Assembly: GCA_030425945.1 (NCBI GenBank)
Contig: JAUHZL010000186.1
Location: 1-6,167 of the forward strand
Length of the DNA: 6,167 nt
Direction: 5' to 3'
Source of the DNA: Alphaproteobacteria bacterium
GTDB lineage: Bacteria > Pseudomonadota > Alphaproteobacteria > Rhodobacterales > Rhodobacteraceae
Shown here: piece by piece, positions 1-5,355 of the stretch
Position numbering within the stretch: the first letter of the stretch is position 1
Layout of the letters: every line of letters begins with the position of its first letter
Notes under the pieces: generated by a model
Told to the model about the DNA's origin: nothing
What the model saw: the letters and a program-made list of their open reading frames with translations, nothing else
Database searches by the model: none
Position numbers and translations under genes: made by a program

Positions 1-31
1 AGTCAGTGCGAAGGGAAACTTTGGCAGGCAT
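1..31 (-). CDS. start of an unidentified gene, cut by the left edge
   Basis: On the minus strand an ATG at 31-29 opens a frame reading MPAKVSLRTD before the window ends. It is preceded by a strong Shine-Dalgarno sequence, AAGGAG within 38-43, with a 6-base spacer. That is the best ribosome-binding site in this part of the window and the main reason for calling a gene from only ten codons. It starts 26 bases after the stop of the upstream lipoprotein gene on the same strand, so it is probably the next cistron of a prfC-lipoprotein operon. The product cannot be identified from ten residues. An earlier ATG at 53 runs into a stop after 16 codons and is not a competitor. Confidence 0.5.
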   Translation of the reverse strand, partial: MPAKVSLRTD

Positions 32-57
32 CGGAAACTCCTTTGCCGGCCATGGAA

Positions 58-462
58 TCAGAGCGCGGGCGAGCTGGGAACCTCAGAAATCCCTAATGAG
101 TCAGAAGCCAGCCCCTTTGGTATCAGGCAGTCGGGGCCGAGGCACATCTTCTCGCCCCGCGCGGCGGGCCGGAAGGCGAGGGCGCGCCCGCCGTGCCACG
201 CCTCGGTCACGCGCAGGCGCGGGTGGACCCCGTCGAAGCGCAGGGCCAGCCGCACGGCATGGACGACCTCTCCGCCATGCGCGACGATACTGGTGCGGGC
301 GACGATGACGTGATGCGGCCCGTGCCGCACCGTCACCGGGTCCGACACCGCCCCGCTGAGGCCGCTGACCGCCCGCGCATCGGGCGGCAGCGCAGCGGGC
401 GGGGAACAGGCGGCAAGCGCGGTGCTGAGCATGAGGGCCATTCCGGACAGGCGAAGGAACAT
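58..462 (-). CDS. small putative lipoprotein of unknown function
   Basis: This encodes 134 residues that I do not recognise as a characterised family. The N-terminus is a lipoprotein signal peptide: an arginine at residue 4, a hydrophobic stretch at about 5-18, and a lipobox LAAC at 16-19. The protein would therefore be cleaved before Cys19, lipidated and anchored in the envelope. The mature part starts with a Pro/Ala-rich linker, then a region rich in Val, His and Arg that looks like beta strands (about 38-100). A CX4C pair (Cys107 and Cys112, in the motif MCLGPDC) could form a disulphide in the periplasm. The ATG at 462 is supported by the signal peptide; its ribosome-binding site is weak (AGG seven bases upstream). 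It lies 56 bases after the prfC stop with no promoter that I can see, so cotranscription with prfC is likely. A periplasmic or outer-membrane location is inferred; the function is unknown. Confidence 0.75.
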   Translation of the reverse strand: MFLRLSGMALMLSTALAACSPPAALPPDARAVSGLSGAVSDPVTVRHGPHHVIVARTSIVAHGGEVVHAVRLALRFDGVHPRLRVTEAWHGGRALAFRPAARGEKMCLGPDCLIPKGLASDSLGISEVPSSPAL

Positions 463-518
463 GCCCCAGCCTGCCTGGCAACCGTGACCGAAGGGTTAAC
501 GCCCCCGGTCGGCCACCC

Positions 519-2129
519 TCAGACCATCATCTCCTTCGTCGCCGACAGCGTCAGGTCGGGATAGTCGCGCACGACGCGGTCGATGTCCCATTGCAGGCGG
601 GTCAGGAAGACCGGGTCGCCGTCGTTGTCATAGGCGATGTGCTGCTTGTTGACGTTCACCAGCTTCTCGAGCGCGGCCTTCGGGCCGGTGATCCAGCGGG
701 CCGAGGTAAACTGCGACGGCTCGAAGCGCACCGGCAGGCCGTATTCCTGCTCGATCCGGCTGGCGAGGACCTCGAACTGCAGCGCGCCGACCACGCCGAC
801 GATGAAGCCCGAGCCCATCATCGGCTTGAAGACCTTCGCGGCGCCTTCCTCGGCGAACTGCATCAGGGCCTTTTCCATGTGCTTGGCCTTCATCGGGTCG
901 CCCGCCCGGCAGCTTTGCAGCAATTCGGGCGCGAAGGACGGGATACCGGTGATGCGCAGGGTCTCGCCCTCGGTCAGCGCGTCGCCGATGCGCAACTGGC
1001 CGTGGTTGGGGATGCCGATGATGTCACCGGCCCAGGCCTCCTCGGCCAGTTCGCGGTCGGCGGCGAGGAACATCACCGGGTTGGAAATCGCCATCTGCTT
1101 CTTGGCGCGGACATGCGTCAGTTTCATGCCGCGTTCGAAATGCCCCGAGCAGAGCCGCACGAAGGCCACCCGGTCGCGGTGCTTGGGGTCCATGTTGGCC
1201 TGCACCTTGAAGACGAAGCCGGTGACCTTGCCCTCGTCGGGCGCGATCTGGCGCGGCTCGGCGGCCTGTGGCTGCGGCTCGGGACCATACGTGGCGATGC
1301 CGTCCATCAGTTCCTTGACGCCGAACGAGTTGATCGCGCTGCCGAACCAGATCGGGGTCATGTGCCCTTCGAGAACCGCCGCCGGGTCGAGCGCGGGCAG
1401 GAGCTCGCGCGCCATCTCGACATCCTCGCGCAGCTTCTCCAGCAGGTGCGCGGGCACGTGCTGGGCCAGCTTCGGGTCGTCGAGCCCCTCGATGGCGATG
1501 CTCTCGGCGACCTTGTTGCGGTCCTTGCGGTCCATCAGCTCCAGCCGGTCGCGCAGCAGGTCGTAGCAGCCGAGGAACTCGGACCCCATGCCGATCGGCC
1601 AGCTTGCCGGGGTGACATGGATGGCCAGCGTTTCCTGGATCTCGTCGATGATCTCGAAGGTGTCGCGGCTCTCGCGGTCCATCTTGTTGCAGAAGGTCAG
1701 GATCGGCAGGTCGCGCATCCGGCAGACCTCGAACAGCTTCTGCGTCTGGCTCTCGACGCCCTTCGCGCCGTCGATCACCATCACCGCCGCATCGACCGCG
1801 GTCAGGGTGCGGTAGGTGTCCTCGGAAAAGTCCGAGTGGCCGGGTGTGTCCACGAGGTTGTAGCGATACTGGCGATAGTCGAAGGACATCGCCGAGGCCG
1901 AGACCGAGATGCCCCGGTCCTGTTCCATCTTCATGAAGTCGGAGCGCGTGCGCCGGGCCTCGCCCTTGGCACGGACCTGGCCCGCCATCTGGATCGCGCC
2001 CCCGTAGAGCAGGAACTTTTCCGTCAGCGTCGTCTTGCCCGCGTCCGGGTGGCTGATGATGGCAAAGGTCCGGCGCCGGGCGATCTCCGGCGGCAGGGCG
2101 GGGCGGTTCGGGCGGGCGGCATCGAGCAT
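519..2129 (-). CDS. prfC: peptide chain release factor 3 (RF3), translational GTPase
   Basis: The product is 536 residues, close to the 529 of E. coli RF3. RF3 is a cytoplasmic GTPase that binds the ribosome after peptide release and drives RF1 or RF2 off. The GTPase motifs are clear: P-loop SHPDAGKTT (26-34), the switch I region around DRGIS (71-75), DTPGH (94-98) and NKMD (148-151). A beta-barrel domain II follows (about 300-400, with KVQANMDPKHRDRVAF), then the RF3-specific C-terminal domain (about 400-530, with GVVGALQFEVLASRI). The last residues are LSATKEMMV. The ATG at 2129 gives MLDAARPNRPALPPEIARRR, the N-terminus expected for alphaproteobacterial RF3; the frame stays open to a GTG at 2246 but that extension is low-complexity. 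No Shine-Dalgarno precedes the ATG, and a promoter-like sequence ends only 7 bases before it. Probably the first gene of an operon with the lipoprotein downstream. The identification is firm. Confidence 0.97.
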   Translation of the reverse strand: MLDAARPNRPALPPEIARRRTFAIISHPDAGKTTLTEKFLLYGGAIQMAGQVRAKGEARRTRSDFMKMEQDRGISVSASAMSFDYRQYRYNLVDTPGHSDFSEDTYRTLTAVDAAVMVIDGAKGVESQTQKLFEVCRMRDLPILTFCNKMDRESRDTFEIIDEIQETLAIHVTPASWPIGMGSEFLGCYDLLRDRLELMDRKDRNKVAESIAIEGLDDPKLAQHVPAHLLEKLREDVEMARELLPALDPAAVLEGHMTPIWFGSAINSFGVKELMDGIATYGPEPQPQAAEPRQIAPDEGKVTGFVFKVQANMDPKHRDRVAFVRLCSGHFERGMKLTHVRAKKQMAISNPVMFLAADRELAEEAWAGDIIGIPNHGQLRIGDALTEGETLRITGIPSFAPELLQSCRAGDPMKAKHMEKALMQFAEEGAAKVFKPMMGSGFIVGVVGALQFEVLASRIEQEYGLPVRFEPSQFTSARWITGPKAALEKLVNVNKQHIAYDNDGDPVFLTRLQWDIDRVVRDYPDLTLSATKEMMV

Positions 2130-2136
2130 GGCCGCG

Positions 2137-2165
2137 GATATAGAGAGGGACCCGCCGCCGCGCAA
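2137..2165 (-). promoter_or_regulatory. candidate sigma70-type promoter of prfC (possibly leaderless)
   Basis: On the minus strand, TTGCGC (2165-2160) and TATATC (2142-2137) are separated by exactly 17 bases. The -35 keeps the TTG that matters most in alphaproteobacteria, and the -10 matches TATAAT at five of six positions. Only 7 bases separate the -10 from the prfC ATG at 2129, so the predicted transcription start is at or within a few bases of the A of the ATG. The absence of a Shine-Dalgarno fits a leaderless message. This is a sequence prediction; an upstream promoter or readthrough from usp could also serve the gene. Confidence 0.45.
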
Positions 2166-2195
2166 TCGGGCTTGGCCGCGCGGGCAGGGGGTGGG

Positions 2196-2242
2196 ACACC
2201 GGCCGGGGTTTGACAGGGAGGACACGCATCCCCGGCCGGTGT
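2196..2242 (-). terminator. perfect 13-bp inverted repeat between usp and prfC
   Basis: The arms ACACCGGCCGGGG (2196-2208) and CCCCGGCCGGTGT (2230-2242) are perfect reverse complements separated by 21 bases. The hairpin begins 13 bases after the usp stop codon and ends 30 bases before the candidate prfC -35, a natural position for ending the usp transcript. There is no T-run after it in either direction, so it is not a canonical intrinsic terminator. It may act as a 3'-end stabiliser, a weak or Rho-assisted terminator, or a protein-binding site. Confidence 0.5.
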
Positions 2243-2255
2243 GCACCGCAGACCG

Positions 2256-3122
2256 CTACCCCCGGGAGGGAGGGGCGATCAGCAGGTCGGTGGGCGGGTC
2301 GCGCATCATGTCGTTGGCGAAACTGCCCAGAAGCCACGGCACCGGCAGCGCCCGGCCATGCGCGCCGAGGGCGATCAGGTCGGGATGCAGCTTGTCCATC
2401 GCGCCGCGCAGGACGGCGTGGATCGACCCCTCGCCGATCTCGACGCTGAGGCCCGGCAGGTCGGCATGGCTGTCGAGAAAGGCGTCGCGGCTGGTGCGCG
2501 CCTCGGCGAGGAAGGGCTCGGCCGAGACGATCGGCGGGATCTCCCCGGCGATGCCCAGCGCGGCGACCATCGTCTGGTAGGGGATATGCACCGCGTGAAC
2601 GCCGTGCAGCGCCGCCTCCGGGGCCAGCCGGTGGGCCAGCCGCAGCGCGCGGCCCGACGCCGGGGCGAAATCGAGCGCCGCCAGCACGGTGCCGTAGGGC
2701 GCGGGCGAGGCCGTCCGCACGATCAACACCGGGCAATCGGCCAGCTTCACGAGGCGTTCCATCGTGGTTTCGCGCAGCAGGTCCATGAAGGGCCGGTGCC
2801 GGTGCAGGCCGACCACCAGTAGGTCGATGCCATGCGCCCCGATCGCCTGCGCGAGCGCGGTATCGGGCGTGCCGCAGAGCACCGTCACGGACCAGTCGAG
2901 CGTTTCCGCCCCGGGCTGCGCGGCGGCGGCCTTTTCCAGCCGCACGCGGGTGCCTTCGGCCATGGTTTCCTGCATGTCTTCGGGCAGGTGGTCGTCGACG
3001 ACGCTGAAGATCATCAGCCGGGCGCCCTGCGCCGCGGCCAGGCGGAAGGCGCGGTCGAAGGCGCGGTCGCCGCGCTCGGACAGGTCGGTAGCAATGGCGA
3101 TGGTGCGGAAGGTGTCGGGCAC
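2256..3122 (-). CDS. universal stress protein, tandem UspA domains
   Basis: This encodes 288 residues, about twice a single UspA domain, with two tandem Usp folds (about 4-136 and 143-285). Usp proteins are cytoplasmic nucleotide-binding proteins that help cells survive stress such as starvation or oxygen loss; the molecular role of this one is not evident. Domain 1 starts FRTIAIATDLS and ends CPVLIVR. Its ATP-binding loop is degenerate: VVGLHRHRPF (103-112) has lost the second Gly, and the later Gly-Ser position is replaced by ETT. Domain 2 keeps the loop exactly: G253-2x-G256-9x-G266-S267, followed by DLLIAP. Domain 2 therefore probably binds ATP and domain 1 probably does not. The start is a GTG at 3122, supported by GGAG at 3130-3133 with a 7-base spacer. 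It is 67 bases downstream of the Hint gene but has its own candidate promoter with an FNR-type box, suggesting oxygen-dependent control. Confidence 0.93.
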   Translation of the reverse strand: MPDTFRTIAIATDLSERGDRAFDRAFRLAAAQGARLMIFSVVDDHLPEDMQETMAEGTRVRLEKAAAAQPGAETLDWSVTVLCGTPDTALAQAIGAHGIDLLVVGLHRHRPFMDLLRETTMERLVKLADCPVLIVRTASPAPYGTVLAALDFAPASGRALRLAHRLAPEAALHGVHAVHIPYQTMVAALGIAGEIPPIVSAEPFLAEARTSRDAFLDSHADLPGLSVEIGEGSIHAVLRGAMDKLHPDLIALGAHGRALPVPWLLGSFANDMMRDPPTDLLIAPPSRG

Positions 3123-3151
3123 GTCAGGTCTCCGGGGTCGTCTCTGACCGG

Positions 3152-3180
3152 AGCCTAGGTCGCCGCTGAAAAGATGTATT
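3152..3180 (-). promoter_or_regulatory. candidate activator-dependent promoter of usp
   Basis: On the minus strand a weak -35 (AATACA, 3180-3175) and a -10 (TAGGCT, 3157-3152) are 17 bases apart, giving a predicted transcription start near 3145 and a leader of about 22 bases that contains the GGAG ribosome-binding site. The -35 matches the consensus only in its last three bases, as expected of a promoter that needs an activator. An FNR-type box adjoins it at the correct distance. The -10 is identical to the one proposed for the Hint gene. Confidence 0.5.
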
Positions 3181-3193
3181 TGATCAGGATCAA
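3180..3193 (-). promoter_or_regulatory. FNR/FnrL-type binding site
   Basis: The plus strand reads TTGATCAGGATCAA, a perfect match to the FNR-family consensus TTGAT-N4-ATCAA. Its centre (3186.5) is 41.5 bases upstream of the transcription start predicted from the -10 at 3157-3152, the standard class II activator position. It lies about 64 bases upstream of the usp start codon and overlaps the TGA stop of the Hint gene (3192-3190). FNR-type regulators (FnrL, FnrP) are oxygen-sensing iron-sulphur activators in Rhodobacter and Paracoccus. The usp gene is the only plausible target. Related CRP/FNR-family proteins such as Dnr/NnrR bind similar boxes, so the exact regulator is open. Confidence 0.8.
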
Positions 3194-4239
3194 ACTGCCT
3201 GCGCGGTGCCCGAGGCAGGCCGGGCCGGGCCCGGGCGCACTGGGCGCAGGTCGGGCGGCACGCTGGCGGGATGCGGCGTGTGCGCGAGGTCGGGCGCGGC
3301 GGCCTCGACCAGCGCGCGCAGGTGCGGCGCGAGGCCGGCCCGGCTGGCCCCGGTCAGCAGGAAGCTCTCGCAGGGGATGCCCTCGGCGTAGATCACGTCA
3401 TGCCGGTCGAGCAGGACATGGAACACCTCGATCCGGCCGCCCGGATCGGCGGTGATCGTCAGCCCGTTCACCAGCTTGCGCGCCGGTTCCATCCGGTCGG
3501 GCGCGTGCGGGTCGATCTCGGACCGGCGGCCGGGCACGAAGAGCCGGTGATCGGCGGTCACCACCAGTTCCGTCTCGTTGTTGAAGGCCTCGGCCCGGAT
3601 CACGACGCGGGTGGCGCGCCCGATGGCGGGCACGCTGTCGGCGAGCAGGGCCAGCACCGGCGCGGCGCGGCCGTCGCGGGTCAGCAGGCGGGTCCCGGGG
3701 GACAGGTCCTCGATCGGGACGAGGTGCCCCTCGGCGGTGGTCAGCCGGGTGCCGCGCGCGAAGGCAAGGCAGGTCGGATCGGCCAGCGGAAGCGGGGCAG
3801 GCGTTGTGTCGAGCGCGATCAGGGTCTGCGCGGCGAAGAGGTCCACCTCGCCCAGCGGCAGGACATAGGTTTCGCCCTCTATCAGCAGGCTGCGCATCCG
3901 GGCGGTCGCCCCGGTTCCGGTCATCACGGTCAGCGTCGGTCCGGGCGTCACGGTGCGGCCCGGCTCCATCCCCGGGGGCGCGACCACGCGGTAGGTGCCG
4001 GTTTCGGGGCCCGGTTCCAGTTCGAGGCGGATCGGGTCGGCCTTCGGGTCGAGGCGGTAGCTGTCCCCGAGGCAGAGCGTCTCGGCCACCGCCAGCGCCT
4101 CGCCATGGTTGACGCCCGCGACGCAGCGGAAGGCCTGCGCGTCGTAGACGGTCAGCACGTGACGGGCTGGTACCGGGGCGTCCTCGAAGGGCATCGAAAC
4201 GGGTCCTCGCACTCTGTCTCCGGACCGCACCCGCGGCAT
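3190..4239 (-). CDS. Hint-domain (Hedgehog/intein-type) protein
   Basis: The product is 349 residues. The C-terminal half (about 155-300) matches the bacterial Hint_2-type domain, a relative of intein and Hedgehog autoprocessing modules. It has the opening block CLAFARGTRL (157-166), VPIEDLSPGTRLLTRDG (174-190), the TxxH block VTADHRLF (227-234; Thr228 and His231), and the closing block HVLLDRHDVIYAEGIPCESF (274-293). Residues about 26-150 form an N-terminal region typical of these Rhodobacteraceae proteins, beginning ARHVLTVYDAQAF. The tail (about 315-349) is Pro/Ala-rich. No signal peptide or membrane segment is seen. The residue aligned with the usual nucleophile appears to be Ala159, with Cys157 two places earlier, so self-cleavage is uncertain. 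The ATG at 4239 has a good ribosome-binding site (GGAAGGA, 4253-4247) and a promoter just upstream. A second ATG at 4194 (MPFEDAPV) is possible. The substrate and role are unknown. Confidence 0.85.
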   Translation of the reverse strand: MPRVRSGDRVRGPVSMPFEDAPVPARHVLTVYDAQAFRCVAGVNHGEALAVAETLCLGDSYRLDPKADPIRLELEPGPETGTYRVVAPPGMEPGRTVTPGPTLTVMTGTGATARMRSLLIEGETYVLPLGEVDLFAAQTLIALDTTPAPLPLADPTCLAFARGTRLTTAEGHLVPIEDLSPGTRLLTRDGRAAPVLALLADSVPAIGRATRVVIRAEAFNNETELVVTADHRLFVPGRRSEIDPHAPDRMEPARKLVNGLTITADPGGRIEVFHVLLDRHDVIYAEGIPCESFLLTGASRAGLAPHLRALVEAAAPDLAHTPHPASVPPDLRPVRPGPARPASGTAQAV

Positions 4240-4268
4240 GGTCCGGTCCTTCCAAATCCCCGGGCACC

Positions 4269-4297
4269 AGCCTAGCAGGCCCCGCGAACAGTCCCAA
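4269..4297 (-). promoter_or_regulatory. candidate sigma70-type promoter of the Hint gene
   Basis: On the minus strand TTGGGA (4297-4292) and TAGGCT (4274-4269) are separated by 17 bases. The -35 matches the consensus at four positions including TTG; the -10 has the conserved first T, second A and last T. The predicted start near 4262 gives a leader of about 22 bases containing the GGAAGGA ribosome-binding site, which supports translation from the ATG at 4239. Confidence 0.45.
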
Positions 4298-4320
4298 AGC
4301 TACGCCCCGATTCCGGCAGC

Positions 4321-4343
4321 ATTGTCTTTCCCATTGGGACAAT
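4321..4343. promoter_or_regulatory. A/T-rich inverted repeat in the divergent region, possible operator
   Basis: ATTGTC (4321-4326) and GACAAT (4338-4343) are perfect 6-base inverted arms with an 11-base spacer. They stand out as A/T-rich in a very GC-rich background. The site lies between the divergent Hint and SDR genes, about 24 bases upstream of the proposed Hint -35, where an operator could act on that promoter. No regulator gene is present in the window, and a 6-base inverted repeat can arise by chance in 267 bases. Confidence 0.25.
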
Positions 4344-4444
4344 TCATGGCGACAGGCGCGCAATGTCACCGCGAACGCCTGTCCCCGCGCCCGCACGGGC
4401 CGGCCGCTTCTGCCGCCAAGTCCTTGTATGACAGCCGATTCGGC

Positions 4445-4472
4445 ATGGCAGAGGGCGGACCGGGGTGCTAAT
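4445..4472 (+). promoter_or_regulatory. candidate promoter of the SDR gene
   Basis: ATGGCA (4445-4450) and GCTAAT (4467-4472) are 16 bases apart and each match the sigma70 consensus at four of six positions. The predicted start near 4479 leaves a leader of about 28 bases containing the AGGGAG ribosome-binding site. A small inverted repeat, GCCGA-T-TCGGC (4434-4444), abuts the -35. This is moderate to weak evidence. Confidence 0.35.
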
Positions 4473-4506
4473 CGGGGCGAAACCAAGGCAACAAGGGAGA
4501 GCTTTC

Positions 4507-5283
4507 ATGGATCTCGGTATTCGCGGCAAACGGGCGCTGGTCTGCGCCTCGTCCAAGGGCCTCGGCAAGGGCTGCGCGCTGAAACTGGCCGAAGCCGGTG
4601 TCGATCTGGTCCTGAACGCGCGCGGCGCCGAGGCGCTGGAGGCGACCGCCGCCGAGCTGCGCGCGCACGGCGTGTCGGTGACCGCCGTGGCCGCCGACAT
4701 CACCAGCCCGGAGGGCCGGGCGCAGGTGCTGGAGGCCGCGGGCGAGATTGACATCCTCGTCACCAACGCGGGCGGCCCGCCCCCCGGCCTGTGGTCGGAC
4801 TGGAGCCGCGACGACTTCATCAAGGCGCTCGACGGCAACATGCTGACCCCGATTGCGCTGATGCAGGCGGCGCTGCCGGGCATGATGGCGCGCGGCTGGG
4901 GCCGGATCGTCAACATCACCAGCCAGTCGGTGAAGGCGCCGATCCCGGCGCTGGGCCTGTCGAACTCGGCGCGTGCCGGTCTGACCGGCTTCGTCGCCGG
5001 CACCGCGCGGCAGGTCGCCGGATCCGGCGTCACGATCAACAACCTGCTGCCGGGCATCCATGCCACCGACCGGGCGGTCTCGCTCGACGGCGGCGTGGCC
5101 AAGGCGCAGGGCATCTCGGTCGAGGAGGCCAAGGCCAACCGCTGCAAGACCATTCCCGCCGGGCGCTACGGCACCGCCGAAGAGTTCGGGGCGGCCTGCG
5201 CGTTCCTCTGCTCGCAGCACGCGGGCTTCATCGTCGGCCAGAACCTCCTGCTCGACGGCGGCGGCGTGAACACCACGCTCTGA
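4507..5283 (+). CDS. atypical short-chain dehydrogenase/reductase (FabG-like, non-canonical active site)
   Basis: The product is 258 residues, the usual length of a single-domain SDR. The Rossmann fold is recognisable: nucleotide loop CASSKGLGKG (13-22) in place of TGxxxGxG, acidic ADIT (63-66), TNAGG (86-90) for NNAG, Asn111, Ser139 in NITSQS, LLPG (180-183), and the C-terminal GQNLLLDGG (244-252). The YxxxK motif is missing: at Ser139+13 the residue is Ser152 instead of Tyr, and position 156 is Arg instead of Lys (LSNSARAGL). This fits a known FabG-like SDR subgroup that lacks a perfect cofactor motif and tetrad, often annotated simply as SDR oxidoreductase or 3-oxoacyl-ACP reductase; ordinary ketoreductase activity should not be assumed. 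The ATG at 4507 is supported by AGGGAG at 4494-4499; a GTG at 4465 in frame lacks such support. It is a single gene, divergent from the Hint gene and convergent with the ABC ATPase. The substrate is unknown. Confidence 0.9.
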   Translation: MDLGIRGKRALVCASSKGLGKGCALKLAEAGVDLVLNARGAEALEATAAELRAHGVSVTAVAADITSPEGRAQVLEAAGEIDILVTNAGGPPPGLWSDWSRDDFIKALDGNMLTPIALMQAALPGMMARGWGRIVNITSQSVKAPIPALGLSNSARAGLTGFVAGTARQVAGSGVTINNLLPGIHATDRAVSLDGGVAKAQGISVEEAKANRCKTIPAGRYGTAEEFGAACAFLCSQHAGFIVGQNLLLDGGGVNTTL

Positions 5284-5300
5284 GGCCGCGCCGGCGACCG

Positions 5301-5352
5301 GTCCCGGGGGCGCTGCCCCCGGACCCCCGGAGTATTTCTCCCAAGAAGAAGA
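5301..5352. repeat. GC hairpin repeat in the convergent gap, likely bidirectional terminator
   Basis: The 72-base gap between the two convergent stop codons is mostly this element. It has a perfect 8-bp stem, CCGGGGGC (5304-5311) and GCCCCCGG (5315-5322), with a GCT loop, followed by a C-rich block and then AGTATTTCTCCCAAGAAGAA. I recognise the arrangement (G-block hairpin, CCCCCGGAGTATTT, then an AAGAAGAAG-like tail) as a repeat found at many gene ends in Rhodobacteraceae genomes. Position and stem suggest transcription termination for both the SDR and ABC genes, although there is no classic T-run after the stem. Its copy number cannot be seen from one window. Confidence 0.6.
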
Positions 5353-5355
5353 GGC

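Noticed and set aside
37..53. ATG at 53 on the minus strand as start of the left-edge gene
   Set aside because: The frame stops after 16 codons and the ATG lacks a ribosome-binding site, unlike the ATG at 31.
492..500. GTTAACCC-like sequence between prfC and the lipoprotein gene, resembling a CtrA half-site
   Set aside because: Only one half-site is present; the full TTAA-N7-TTAAC arrangement is absent.
591..2213. Long open frame on the plus strand opposite prfC
   Set aside because: The codon composition (Arg/Gly/Ala/His-rich, no domain) is that of an antisense shadow in GC-rich DNA opposite a firmly identified gene.
2210..2215. Perfect TTGACA on the plus strand in the loop of the inverted repeat
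   Set aside because: There is no -10 at 16-18 bases downstream and no plus-strand gene there.
2130..2246. In-frame N-terminal extension of prfC by 39 codons to a GTG at 2246
   Set aside because: The extension is low-complexity, contains the perfect inverted repeat and the candidate promoter, and would make RF3 about 45 residues longer than E. coli RF3. The ATG at 2129 gives the expected RF3 N-terminus.
1024..2736. Long open frame on the minus strand spanning prfC and usp in another frame
   Set aside because: It overlaps two well-supported genes out of frame and is Arg/Pro/Gly-rich low-complexity sequence.
3190..4194. Alternative start of the Hint gene at the ATG at 4194
   Set aside because: It is possible (AGGA nine bases upstream), but the ATG at 4239 has a stronger ribosome-binding site and a promoter at the right distance. 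Kept as an alternative only.
4424..4434. TTGTATGACA resembling a GntR-type operator upstream of the SDR gene
   Set aside because: Symmetry is only three bases per arm and no regulator gene is nearby; too weak to call.
4465..4506. Upstream GTG start for the SDR gene
   Set aside because: It would add 14 residues that are not part of the SDR fold and would place the AGGGAG ribosome-binding site inside the gene. The ATG at 4507 starts just before the first beta strand.
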